A DNA stretch of 64,000 bases from Jidongwangia harbinensis (GTDB lineage Bacteria > Actinomycetota > Actinomycetes > Mycobacteriales > Micromonosporaceae). Position numbers and translations under genes: made by a program. The notes beneath the pieces were generated by a model that searched no databases, was not told the origin of the DNA, and worked only from the letters and a program-made list of their open reading frames with translations. The DNA lies in assembly GCF_020216025.1 (NCBI RefSeq), contig NZ_JAIWNC010000055.1, forward strand, positions 1-64,000. Direction: 5' to 3'. Shown here in pieces: positions 15,144 through 22,736 of the stretch. The first letter of the stretch is position 1; every line of letters starts with the position of its first letter.

Positions 15144-16754
15144 TCAGCCGGTACGCCGCCGGCGGCCCAGCACCACGCCGGCCACCCCGGTCAGCAGCAG
15201 CGCGAGGCCCACCGCGCCGATCGCCCCCGAGGCCGGACCGGTGATCGGCAGGCCGCCACCGGCGCCCTGGCCGTCGCCGCCCGCACCTGAGCCCTGGCCG
15301 TCGCCGCCGGTACCCGCGCCGGCCGGTGCGCGCACCGTGATGGCGGCCTTGTTGTCGGACTTCGGGGACTCGTCGACGAACAGGTCGTCGCATCCCCGGC
15401 AGGGCCGGTTGACCTCGACCACGCCCGGGGTCACGGACGCGGCGGTGACCCGCAACCGGATCGGGAACGTCTGGGTGCGGCCGGCGACCAGCACCGGGTC
15501 GGCGAGGCACTCGTACTGCCGCCGGCCGGGTTTGCCGGCGGAGCCGTCCCACCGCGAGATTCCGCCGTCGACCAGCGGATAGCAGGTGTCCGGCACGGCG
15601 GTCGCGGTGGTACCGACCGGGATCGAGACGAAGACCCACACCGAGCCGCCGGGCACCTGGGTGCCGTCCAGGGTGGCCGGTCCGGCGTTGCGGACGCCGA
15701 CCCCGGCGGTGACCACGTCACCGGGCTTCGCGGTGAGGCGGGCGCCGACGGCCACCAGGTTGGGTGCCTTCCGCCCGGTGACCGCCACCTGGAGGAACGC
15801 CGTGTTGTCCGAGGCGTCCGGGTCCGCCTGGGCGGAGGCGGCGGCCGTGGCGGTCGGGGTCAGCGTCAGCACGCCGCCGGTGCCCGGCCGGCCGAGTCCC
15901 TGGTAGTCGCCGTTGGTCAGGAACGTCCGGAGGTCGGTGAACTCGTCGCTGGTCATCCACTCCGTCTGGGCGTACTGGGTGCTCGGCGCGTAGGTGTCCG
16001 GGCGCAGCCGGGTCGGCAGCGTCGCCCGGTAGCTCGCCCCGGGCGCCAGGTCCTGGTCGAAGGTGCAGGCCCGGAGCTGGTCGCCGTCGTAGAAGCAGTT
16101 CCGGTACCGCTGTCCGGCGGCGAACGAGTACGGCGCCCGGAGCAGGATCGCGGCGCCGTCCGCAGCGATCGGGCCGTCGTTGCGGACCCGCAGCGGCACA
16201 CCGAACGACGCCCCGGGCGCGGCGGTGAGTTCGACCTCGGCGGTGGCGTCCAGGTCGACGGCGTCACCGACCCGGACCACCGCGGTGGTGGTGACCGGCG
16301 CCAGGTTGTCGGCGGTGAGGGTCACCGACAGCGAGCCCACCGTGCCGGGCACCGCGTCCGCCCCCGCGCCGATGTACCCGACGAAATCGAGCCTGGTCCC
16401 GGCCGCGCCGGGCCGCACCGTGATCGGACTCAGGGTGCACTGCATCGTCTTGCTGGCGTCCTGGCCACACGGGCCCGGTGTGCCGGTGCCGAGCAGCAGG
16501 ACGCCGGTCAGGTTGTCGCTCAGGCGCAGGTTCAGCACGCCGCCGGTGAGCGGCGTGGGGCGCTGGGCGTACACGACGGCGGACAGTCCCTGCGAACCCC
16601 CGGGTGCCAGGGTGACGTCCCGGAAACGCAGGCCGACGCCGGCCGCCGGGGCCGCCGCGGCCGGCACCACGGCCGGGGCGAGCAACAGGGTCGCCACGGC
16701 CGGCAGGGCGACCAACAGTCGCCGGACCAGGCGCGGACCACGAGGAGGTCGCAT
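15144..16754 (-). CDS. Sortase-anchored (LPITG) cell-surface protein with DUF11/CARDB-like domains
   Basis: A 536-aa exported wall protein. An Arg-rich signal peptide with an Ala/Pro/Val core spans residues 1-35. The body holds several Ig-like segments of the CARDB/DUF11 type (repeated RVRNDGP/GVRNAGP and VTLTADNLAP-like strands). There is a Gly/Gln-rich stalk, then LPITG, a hydrophobic span of about 20 residues and a final RRRRTG tail: a canonical LPxTG sorting signal. No sortase gene is in the window. It starts 11 bp after the S9 peptidase stop and so is second in that operon. Binding partners are unknown. Confidence 0.87.
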   Translation of the reverse strand: MRPPRGPRLVRRLLVALPAVATLLLAPAVVPAAAAPAAGVGLRFRDVTLAPGGSQGLSAVVYAQRPTPLTGGVLNLRLSDNLTGVLLLGTGTPGPCGQDASKTMQCTLSPITVRPGAAGTRLDFVGYIGAGADAVPGTVGSLSVTLTADNLAPVTTTAVVRVGDAVDLDATAEVELTAAPGASFGVPLRVRNDGPIAADGAAILLRAPYSFAAGQRYRNCFYDGDQLRACTFDQDLAPGASYRATLPTRLRPDTYAPSTQYAQTEWMTSDEFTDLRTFLTNGDYQGLGRPGTGGVLTLTPTATAAASAQADPDASDNTAFLQVAVTGRKAPNLVAVGARLTAKPGDVVTAGVGVRNAGPATLDGTQVPGGSVWVFVSIPVGTTATAVPDTCYPLVDGGISRWDGSAGKPGRRQYECLADPVLVAGRTQTFPIRLRVTAASVTPGVVEVNRPCRGCDDLFVDESPKSDNKAAITVRAPAGAGTGGDGQGSGAGGDGQGAGGGLPITGPASGAIGAVGLALLLTGVAGVVLGRRRRTG

Positions 16755-16765
16755 CGGGGCTCCGA

Positions 16766-18814
16766 TCAGTCGATGCCCAGCGACGTCCGCAGGAAGGCCA
16801 GCTCGAACTCCCAGAGCCGGTCCGCCACGGCACCCATGTGGGAGGCGCCGGGCAGCGGCAGCACGGTGTGCGGGCGGCCCGCGGACAGCAGGGCGGCGGA
16901 GAGTTTCATGGTGTGTACCGGCAGCACGTTGTCGTCGAGCAGGCCGTGGATGAGCAGCAGCGGACGGCGCAGGTTCGGGGCGTCGGCGATGAGCGAGGCA
17001 TGAGCGTACCCCTCGGGGTTCTCCGACGGCAGACCCAACGTGCGTTCCTGCCAGTGCGAGCTGTAGAGCAGCTGGTCGGTGACCGGGGCTCCGGCCGACG
17101 CGGCATGGAACACGTCGGGGCGGCGCAGCACCGCCAGGGCCGCCAGGTAGCCGCCGGCCGACCAGCCGCGGATGCCCACCCGCTCCAGGTCGAGGTCGCC
17201 GTACCGCTCCGCCGCGGCGTGCAGCGCGTCCACCTGGTCCTGCACGCGGGGCCCGGCGTGGTCGTCGCCGCGGGCGCGTTCCCAGCGGGGGCCGCGCCCG
17301 GGTGTGCCCCGGCCGTCCGCCACGACCACCGCGAACCCCTGGTCGGCGAACCACTGCGAGTCCCAGAACCAGGACCGGGCGGCGACCGCCCGTTGCGCGG
17401 CGGAGCCACCGTACGGGTCCATCAGCACCGGCAGGCGGGCCGAGCCCGGCTCGTGTCCGGTCGGGAAGAGCACCGCGGTCCGTAGCTCCCGCTCGCCCAG
17501 CGCCATCAGGTGCACCACCGGGCGGATCGGCGATTCGGCCGCGACGCTGCGCAGCGGCAGACCGTCCACCGTGACCGTCTCGCCGTCCGGCGTCCGCGCG
17601 TCCACCACGGTCAGCCCGGCCGCCCGGCGACCGCCGTGCAGCCCGGGCGACGTGGTGACCCGGACCGGGCCGTCGTCCGCCGACCAGGTCCAGAGGTGGC
17701 GCTCGGTCGGGTCCTCGCGGCCGGCGAACAGCACGGTGTCGCCGTCGACCGAGAGCACCTCCTCCATCTGCAGGCCCGGCGGGGTAACCGGCGTGCCGTC
17801 GACGGTGAGCCGCCGGGTGTCGCCGTCGTCGACCGTCCACAGCAGAGCGCCGGACGCGGTGTGCGCCGGCACGCCCTCGACGATCGTCGTCCACCCCGGG
17901 TCGGTGTCCTCACGCAGCAGCGTGGTGCCGCCGGTGGCCGGGTCGGCGGTCAGCACCCGCATCACCGTCTGGCGCCGGTTCTGTACGACCACCAGCAGCG
18001 CCGCCGCGTCCCACACCACCCGGGTCACGTACTCGAAGGCGGCGCGGTCCCAGTTGACCGGGACGCGGCTGCCGTCCAGGCCGAGCACGTACAGGCTGAC
18101 GTCCGCGTTCGGGGTGCCGGCGGCCGGGTAGCGCAGCGCGGTCGGCGGTCGTTCCGGGTGGGCCGGGTCGGCGATGTACCACACCTGCACCGGCGCGTTG
18201 TCCACCCGGGCCGCGACCAGGCTCCGGCCGTCGGGCGCCCACCAGAAGCCCTCGAACCGGTCCATCGACTCGGACGCCTCGTGCTCGGCCTGCCCCCAGG
18301 ACACCTCCGGGCCGTCCGGCTCGGCGAGCGCCCGGTCGTCCGTGCCGTCGCGGCCGATCACCCGCAGCTCGGCGTCGCACACGTACGCCACCGTGTGGCC
18401 GGTCGGGTCGATCCGCGCCTCGGCGGCCGGCTCCCGGGCGTCCAGATCGGTGACCTCAGCGGTGGCGATGTCCACCGTGTACAGCCGGCCGGCCACGGTG
18501 AAGACGGCGGTGCGCACCGCGGCGTCGGTGGCGTACGACCCGATGCCGGACGCGCGGTCCCGGGCCCGCTCGCGCCGTGCGCGTTCCCGCTCGGACAGCG
18601 GCGCGCCGTCCGCCACGCCCAGCGCCGCCGCGTCCACCAGCAGCCGCTCCTCCCCCGTGGCGACCTCGTAGGACCAGAGGTGACCGACCGGGTCGGTGCC
18701 CCCGTTCGACCGCAGGAACAACACCCGTGAGCCGTCCGGGGCCACCACGAAGTGGCGTGCCCGGCCGAGCGCGAAGCCTTGGGTACGGGCGACCAGCCCG
18801 GGGTACGACGTCAT
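16766..18814 (-). CDS. S9-family serine peptidase (prolyl oligopeptidase / dipeptidyl-peptidase type)
   Basis: A 682-aa peptidase with an N-terminal beta-propeller (repeated WAPDGRSLVAARVD-like blades) and a C-terminal alpha/beta hydrolase domain. The catalytic triad can be read directly: Ser552 in GWSAGG, Asp627 in LLDDNV and His659 in GASHMG. The propeller segment EASESMDRFEGFWWAPDG resembles the DPP IV Glu-containing substrate helix. No signal peptide is visible, so it is probably cytoplasmic. Start at ATG 18814; an upstream ATG at 18832 is less likely. It is followed at 11 bp by the LPITG protein. Confidence 0.92.
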   Translation of the reverse strand: MTSYPGLVARTQGFALGRARHFVVAPDGSRVLFLRSNGGTDPVGHLWSYEVATGEERLLVDAAALGVADGAPLSERERARRERARDRASGIGSYATDAAVRTAVFTVAGRLYTVDIATAEVTDLDAREPAAEARIDPTGHTVAYVCDAELRVIGRDGTDDRALAEPDGPEVSWGQAEHEASESMDRFEGFWWAPDGRSLVAARVDNAPVQVWYIADPAHPERPPTALRYPAAGTPNADVSLYVLGLDGSRVPVNWDRAAFEYVTRVVWDAAALLVVVQNRRQTVMRVLTADPATGGTTLLREDTDPGWTTIVEGVPAHTASGALLWTVDDGDTRRLTVDGTPVTPPGLQMEEVLSVDGDTVLFAGREDPTERHLWTWSADDGPVRVTTSPGLHGGRRAAGLTVVDARTPDGETVTVDGLPLRSVAAESPIRPVVHLMALGERELRTAVLFPTGHEPGSARLPVLMDPYGGSAAQRAVAARSWFWDSQWFADQGFAVVVADGRGTPGRGPRWERARGDDHAGPRVQDQVDALHAAAERYGDLDLERVGIRGWSAGGYLAALAVLRRPDVFHAASAGAPVTDQLLYSSHWQERTLGLPSENPEGYAHASLIADAPNLRRPLLLIHGLLDDNVLPVHTMKLSAALLSAGRPHTVLPLPGASHMGAVADRLWEFELAFLRTSLGID

Positions 18815-18859
18815 GCCGACAGTCTTCAGCAACGCCGCCCGGACGGCTGCCCCGTTCCG

Positions 18860-19699
18860 CTACCCCGCACGCCATTCGCCGAGGTGCTCCGCGACGAAGG
18901 CGCGCATCGGGACCGGCGGCGTCCCGGTCACCTCCGCCACGGCCGGCGAGGTCTCCGCGAAGTCGCCCCGCCGGACCCGGTCGAAGACCTCGGCGTACAG
19001 GTCCGCGGTCCATGCGTCGAGCCCCTCGATGGCCTGCCGCACGGGCGGGTCGTCCGCGCGGACCGGCTGCCCGAGCTGTGCGGACAGTTCCGCCGCGACC
19101 TCCTCGACGGTCAGCACCGCCGGCCCGGTCAGCGTGTACGCCCGCGCGTGGTGCCGGCCGGGATCGCCGAGCGCGGCCACCGCCACGGCGGCGATGTCCC
19201 GGGCGTCGACCCAGGCGATCGGCGCACCACCGGACGGCAGGCCGAAGACCCGGTCGGTCCGGATGCTGTCCCGGTAGAACCGGGCGTCCGTCAGGACCTG
19301 GTGGAACCAGGACGGCCGGAGCAGGGTCCAGCCGGCCGCCCCGGCGACGACCGCGTCCTCCACCCGGCGGGCCCAGTGCCCGGCGGGCATCCGCTCGGCG
19401 CCCTGCTCGGACAGCAGCACCACGTGGGCGGTGGGACGGAGGCCGACCAGGCGGGCGGCGAGGTCGGGGGCGTCGGGCCGGTCGGGCCGCATCAGATAGA
19501 TCGCGTCCACCCCGTCGACCGCTTCCGGCCAGGTCGACGGGTCGGACCAGTCGAACCGGACCGGGCGCACCGACGGCGACGGCTCCCCGGCGGGCCGGGA
19601 CGATCCGGCGCGGACCACGACGTCGGCGTGCCGCAGCCGGCGGACCACCTCGCGGCCGGTCTTGCCCCGGGCGCCGGTGACCAGGACGGTGCGGGTCAT
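18860..19699 (-). CDS. NmrA/NAD(P)H-binding Rossmann oxidoreductase-like protein
   Basis: A 279-aa atypical short-chain dehydrogenase. The N-terminal TVLVTGARGKTGREVVRRL is the NAD(P)-binding glycine motif in the GxxGxxG arrangement; YLMRPDRPDAPDL and HVVLLSEQGAERM are typical of the NmrA-like quinone-reductase or redox-sensor group. The substrate is unknown. The ATG is preceded by GGGGAG. It is divergent from a MarR gene across a spacer with two similar inverted repeats, implying MarR control of this enzyme. Confidence 0.88.
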   Translation of the reverse strand: MTRTVLVTGARGKTGREVVRRLRHADVVVRAGSSRPAGEPSPSVRPVRFDWSDPSTWPEAVDGVDAIYLMRPDRPDAPDLAARLVGLRPTAHVVLLSEQGAERMPAGHWARRVEDAVVAGAAGWTLLRPSWFHQVLTDARFYRDSIRTDRVFGLPSGGAPIAWVDARDIAAVAVAALGDPGRHHARAYTLTGPAVLTVEEVAAELSAQLGQPVRADDPPVRQAIEGLDAWTADLYAEVFDRVRRGDFAETSPAVAEVTGTPPVPMRAFVAEHLGEWRAG

Positions 19700-19776
19700 G
19701 GCAGCTCCCCGGGTCGGACGTGCCACCCGGGAGCTCGGCGCTTGCCTCCGACGGTCATCGGAACCTCCTCCGGTAG

Positions 19777-19797
19777 ATGCTTTATCCACTCAAGCAT
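19777..19797. promoter_or_regulatory. MarR-type operator candidate 1 (ATGCTT-N9-AAGCAT)
   Basis: A perfect 6-bp inverted repeat in the NmrA/MarR divergent spacer, on the NmrA side. It shares an ACTCAAGC half-site with candidate 2, 34 bp away. MarR dimers bind pseudo-palindromes of this length. Confidence 0.5.
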
Positions 19798-19810
19798 CAT
19801 GCTCGCACGG

Positions 19811-19832
19811 AAAGTTTAGGGACTCAAGCTTT
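19811..19832. promoter_or_regulatory. MarR-type operator candidate 2 (AAAGTTT-N8-AAGCTTT)
   Basis: An imperfect inverted repeat (6 of 7 arm positions) ending just before the TAGAGT hexamer of the MarR promoter at 19837. Binding here would block MarR transcription, while site 1 would block the divergent gene. Confidence 0.5.
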
Positions 19833-19848
19833 TTGCTAGAGTGGTCGC

Positions 19849-20274
19849 ATGGCCGTACCGTCCGGGCCCGTCGCCGCGTCCACCGAGGCCGAACGGGCCA
19901 TGTTCGACTTCGTCGACGCCTACGACCGTGCCTACGAGACCGCCGCCGTGCGGCACGGGCTCACCGCGGCACAGGCCTGCGTGCTCGGGCGCCTCGCCGA
20001 CCCGCGCGGCATGCGCGAACTGGCCGACGAACTGGGCTGCGACGCCTCCAACGTCACCCAGATCATCGCCCGCCTGGAAACCCGCGATCTGGTACGGCGC
20101 CGCACCGGTCCGCACGACCGGCGGTCCCGGCAGATCGTCCGCACCCCGGCCGGCAGCACGCTGTACGCGGACTTCGAGGAGTCGTTCGCGTTCGCCCGGT
20201 CCGCCATCTCCCAGCTGAGCCCGGCCGAACAGGACCAGCTGGCGACGCTGCTCCGCAAGGCGCTCGGACGCTGA
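19849..20274 (+). CDS. MarR-family transcriptional regulator
   Basis: A 141-aa winged-helix regulator: LTAAQACVLGRLADPRGMRELADELG, DASNVTQIIARLETRDLVRRR as recognition helix and HDRRSRQIVRTPAG as the wing with the typical DRR basic tip. No Shine-Dalgarno is seen; TAGAGT lies at 19837-19842, six bases before ATG, so the mRNA is probably leaderless. Likely target: the divergent NmrA-like oxidoreductase and itself. The inducer is unknown; phenolic or quinone-like compounds are common for such pairs. Confidence 0.92.
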   Translation: MAVPSGPVAASTEAERAMFDFVDAYDRAYETAAVRHGLTAAQACVLGRLADPRGMRELADELGCDASNVTQIIARLETRDLVRRRTGPHDRRSRQIVRTPAGSTLYADFEESFAFARSAISQLSPAEQDQLATLLRKALGR

Positions 20275-20328
20275 GCTGCCGCCCGGTCCACACTGGACCG
20301 GCCCGGCGACCGCTTGCATCATGGGCGG

Positions 20329-20490
20329 ATGCTGCCCACCGTGGACGACTCGTGGGACGTCATCGTGGAGTGGCTGCGCCGGCACTCCCCACCCACGTCG
20401 GCGCGGATCCGGCCGCCCGCTTCGGAGGACGACCTCCGCGCCGCCGAGCAGAGCGGGGCCGCTGGTCGAGCGGCGGGAGCATGCCGGTGA
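20329..20490 (+). pseudogene. SMI1/KNR4-type gene remnant (N-terminal fragment)
   Basis: A 53-codon reading frame. The first ~41 residues (SWDVIVEWLRRHSPPTSARI, then RPPASEDDLRAAEQ) resemble the start of SMI1/KNR4-superfamily proteins, which normally continue for 120-200 residues. Here the similarity stops at about 20455, and the frame closes ten bases into the next ORF. SMI1 proteins often serve as immunity proteins in polymorphic toxin systems. The break suggests a deletion joining two genes. Assignment rests on a short segment. Confidence 0.45.
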
Positions 20491-20760
20491 ACGTGACCCG
20501 GCTCCGCCGACGCTATGCCGCCTTCGTGGCCGAACTGCGCGCGGGTGACCTCGGTCCGGCACCGGCCGGCTCCTGGTCCGCCGACCGGGTCGCGGCGCAC
20601 GTGGTCCGCACCACCGAACTGCTGCTCACCACCGCCCGGGCGGTGCTCGCCGACGATCCGGCCGGCCGGGAGCAGCAGCAGACCGCGGCGTGGACCGCGC
20701 GGGACTGGACGCGGTTCCGGGAGTTGCGGGGCGCCGCGGAGCAGGCCGCCGTATCACTCG
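20481..20760 (+). pseudogene. DinB/maleylpyruvate-isomerase N-terminal-like gene, truncated
   Basis: From ATG 20481, residues such as VTRLRRRYAAFVAELRAGDL, PAGSWSADRVAAHVVRTTEL and TARAVLADDPAG resemble the four-helix DinB/mycothiol-dependent isomerase domain. After about 90 codons the frame runs without homology into the antisense of the 85-aa gene at 20754-21011. The catalytic C-terminal part is absent. It is most likely a decayed gene cut by rearrangement. Confidence 0.5.
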
Positions 20761-21011
20761 CCGCCGGTGTACGTCGCCGACCGGCCGGCCAGATCCACGG
20801 TGAAGAACAGCTCACCACCGGCGCCGATCGGGTCCTCGGCGGAGTCCGGCAGGAGCCGTGCCCGCTTGAAGGTCAGCCGCCACACCTGGCTGCCGAGCTG
20901 GAGTTCGGCCTGGATCAGCCGGTAGTCCTCCGGCCGGTCGTCCGGCGGGAACGAGCGTTCGGCGAGGGCAATCGCCTCGGTCAGGGCCGTCGCGGTACTC
21001 AACTCGGTCAC
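20754..21011 (-). CDS. Small soluble protein (85 aa), candidate partner or immunity protein of the HENAH protein
   Basis: It is encoded 55 bp downstream of the HENAH-motif gene in the same direction, so probably in one transcript. It starts with an acidic helix (TEAIALAERSFPPDDRPEDY) and then a beta-rich part with AELQLGSQVWRLTFKRARLL and GGELFFTVDLAGRSATYTGG. This helix-plus-sheet layout resembles small inhibitor folds (cystatin/PepSY-like), an inference from pattern only. GTG start at 21011 follows GAAGGTGAG. The position after a possible toxin or effector suggests an antidote or chaperone, but no homologue is recognised by name. Confidence 0.7.
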   Translation of the reverse strand: MTELSTATALTEAIALAERSFPPDDRPEDYRLIQAELQLGSQVWRLTFKRARLLPDSAEDPIGAGGELFFTVDLAGRSATYTGGE

Positions 21012-21066
21012 AGCTCACCTTCTCGCCGACATTCGACCACGGATCGGGTCCGGTCGTCACGCGTCG

Positions 21067-22128
21067 TCACGGGCCGGGCGCCGGACCGGGCGGTGGTGCC
21101 GGCGGGGCGTTCCAGCCCTTCGCCGTGGCATAGGCGCGGACCCCGTTGATCAGGCCGTTCAGCACGGCCTGACCGGCGGCGTAGCCACGCCCGCCGCTGC
21201 CCGGCTTGTCGGTCGTGGTGATCAGCACGTTCCACCGGGCGATCACGGCCTGGTTGAACGTGCGGAGCCGGGCCGCGACCAGTGGTTCGAGCGCCACCCG
21301 CGCGGCCGCCGCGTCGGCCGCCGACGCCTTCGGAATGCTGATGGCGTCGAGATCGGTGTTCGTCTGGGCCCAGTTGCCGGCGGGTAGCGCGTCGCCGAGG
21401 TAGTCGCCGTCCCAGTGCGCGTTCTCGTGGGCCGACGATGCTGCCGTGCTGTGCCAGTTCGGCCCGCGGCCACCGCCGACCGTGTCGTAGTCGGTCATGT
21501 CGTCGATCGCCGCCTGCCAGTGGTTCGGCGAGCCGGCGGTGTTGTTGATGTTGCCGCCGTCGACCGGGTTGGCGGTGTTCGGCACCGTCATCGAGCTGGG
21601 CGCGCTCGGCCAGTCGGTGACGTGCATCTCGCCGGTCAGCCGCAGGGCGGTCACATCGACCTTCCAGGTCGCTCCGGTGTCCACCACCGCCCAGGTCAGC
21701 GTCGGCCGGCCCGGGGTGCAGTCGTTGCCACCGCCGTTGTGCCGGTTCGGCCCGCCGCCCGGTGCGACGGTCTGGAACGCGCTGAGCGCGTCGAGGTCGA
21801 CCGTGACCCCGCCCGCCCGGGCCGGCACCGGGGCCGGCGATCCGCCGGACACGGTGGCGGCGACCCCCTCCGCGGCGACCAGGACCGGCTCCTCGTCACG
21901 CAGCGTCTGGTCGGGATCGGTCTCCCCGAAGCCCGCTTCCGCGGCGCCCAGGACGCGACTGGTCGCCGCGTTGCCGGCGGAGCCCTGCAGCGACAGCACG
22001 GCCGCCGGCGTGAGGTGGGCCGGCCGGCCGGACGCCTGGAACGGCACCACCGACGGTCCGGGCGCGCGCCACGGCCCCGGCAGGTCCTCCTCGGCCGCGG
22101 CCTCCGTGCCCGCTCGCACTCGATCCAT
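21067..22128 (-). CDS. HENAH-motif protein with an injection-system-cargo-like N-terminal segment
   Basis: A 353-aa protein. Residues 41-60 (PAAVLSLQGSAGNAATSRVL) match the LQ..AGN.A..RLL signature typical of DUF4157-type cargo proteins linked to extracellular contractile injection systems. A Pro/Ala linker follows. The C-terminal region contains H234-E-N-A-H238, a zincin-type HExxH zinc motif, within SAHENAHWDGDYLGD; a Gln/Asn/Gly-rich preceding region (NNTAGSPNHWQAAIDDM) may form the substrate cleft. There is no signal peptide. GGAGGG lies eight bases before ATG 22128. No sheath, tube or baseplate genes are in this window. Peptidase activity is inferred. Confidence 0.72.
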   Translation of the reverse strand: MDRVRAGTEAAAEEDLPGPWRAPGPSVVPFQASGRPAHLTPAAVLSLQGSAGNAATSRVLGAAEAGFGETDPDQTLRDEEPVLVAAEGVAATVSGGSPAPVPARAGGVTVDLDALSAFQTVAPGGGPNRHNGGGNDCTPGRPTLTWAVVDTGATWKVDVTALRLTGEMHVTDWPSAPSSMTVPNTANPVDGGNINNTAGSPNHWQAAIDDMTDYDTVGGGRGPNWHSTAASSAHENAHWDGDYLGDALPAGNWAQTNTDLDAISIPKASAADAAAARVALEPLVAARLRTFNQAVIARWNVLITTTDKPGSGGRGYAAGQAVLNGLINGVRAYATAKGWNAPPAPPPGPAPGP

Positions 22129-22279
22129 GGGTTTCGTACCCTCCGGCGGTGGAATGCCCCTGGCGTCATTGTCGGCGACCGGCAGCGGGGCCGGAAGGCC
22201 CCACGGGCAGCCCTTCGGGCAACCCGGATCCGGCCGTACCGGTTGACCTGAAGTCCGCTCGAGGTTGCAGCATGGCGGG

Positions 22280-22636
22280 ATGACCGAGACGGACGAGGTG
22301 CGCCGGGCGCTGGACCGGCAGCAGACGGTGGAGATCACCACGATCGGGCGCCGGAGCGGGCAGCCACGTCGCATCGAGACCTGGCGCTACCGGGCCGGCG
22401 GGCGGTACTGGCTGACCGGCAGCCCCGGGTCGCGCGACTGGTACGCCAACCTGGTGGCCCATCCCCGCTTCACGCTGCACCTGACCGGCCTGGATCTGCC
22501 GGTACGCGGCCGGGTGGTCACCGATCAGCAGGAACGCACCCGGGTGTTCCGGGAGATCGTGCCGGGTCTGTCCTGGGCGGGCGACGTGGGGACCTGGATC
22601 GACGGCAGTCCCCTGGTGGAGATCGAACTGGCCTGA
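22280..22636 (+). CDS. Deazaflavin (F420)-dependent nitroreductase-family protein
   Basis: A 118-aa protein of the DUF385/PF04075 group related to Ddn, with a split-barrel F420 or flavin-binding fold. The core reads EITTIGRRSGQPRRIETWR, YWLTGSPGSRDWYANLVAHP and LHLTGLDLPVRGRVV, where GRRSG is the usual phosphate-contact segment. It probably reduces quinones or nitroaromatics using F420H2; the substrate is unknown. The start at ATG 22280 has only a weak GGCGGG ahead. It stands divergent from the HENAH gene. Confidence 0.88.
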   Translation: MTETDEVRRALDRQQTVEITTIGRRSGQPRRIETWRYRAGGRYWLTGSPGSRDWYANLVAHPRFTLHLTGLDLPVRGRVVTDQQERTRVFREIVPGLSWAGDVGTWIDGSPLVEIELA

Positions 22637-22736
22637 TCGGGTGTCCGCATCGGATTCTCCGACCGATCCGCCGATCGCCGCACCGCCCCGCGGACGCTTA
22701 GGCTGCCGGCACTGCAGGCGACGTCCGGGAGCGGAT

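Noticed and set aside
21067..22128. Full contractile injection system locus
   Set aside because: No sheath, tube, spike, baseplate or AAA+ eCIS genes lie nearby; the AAA+ protein at 38013 is 16 kb away and not of the clear eCIS type.
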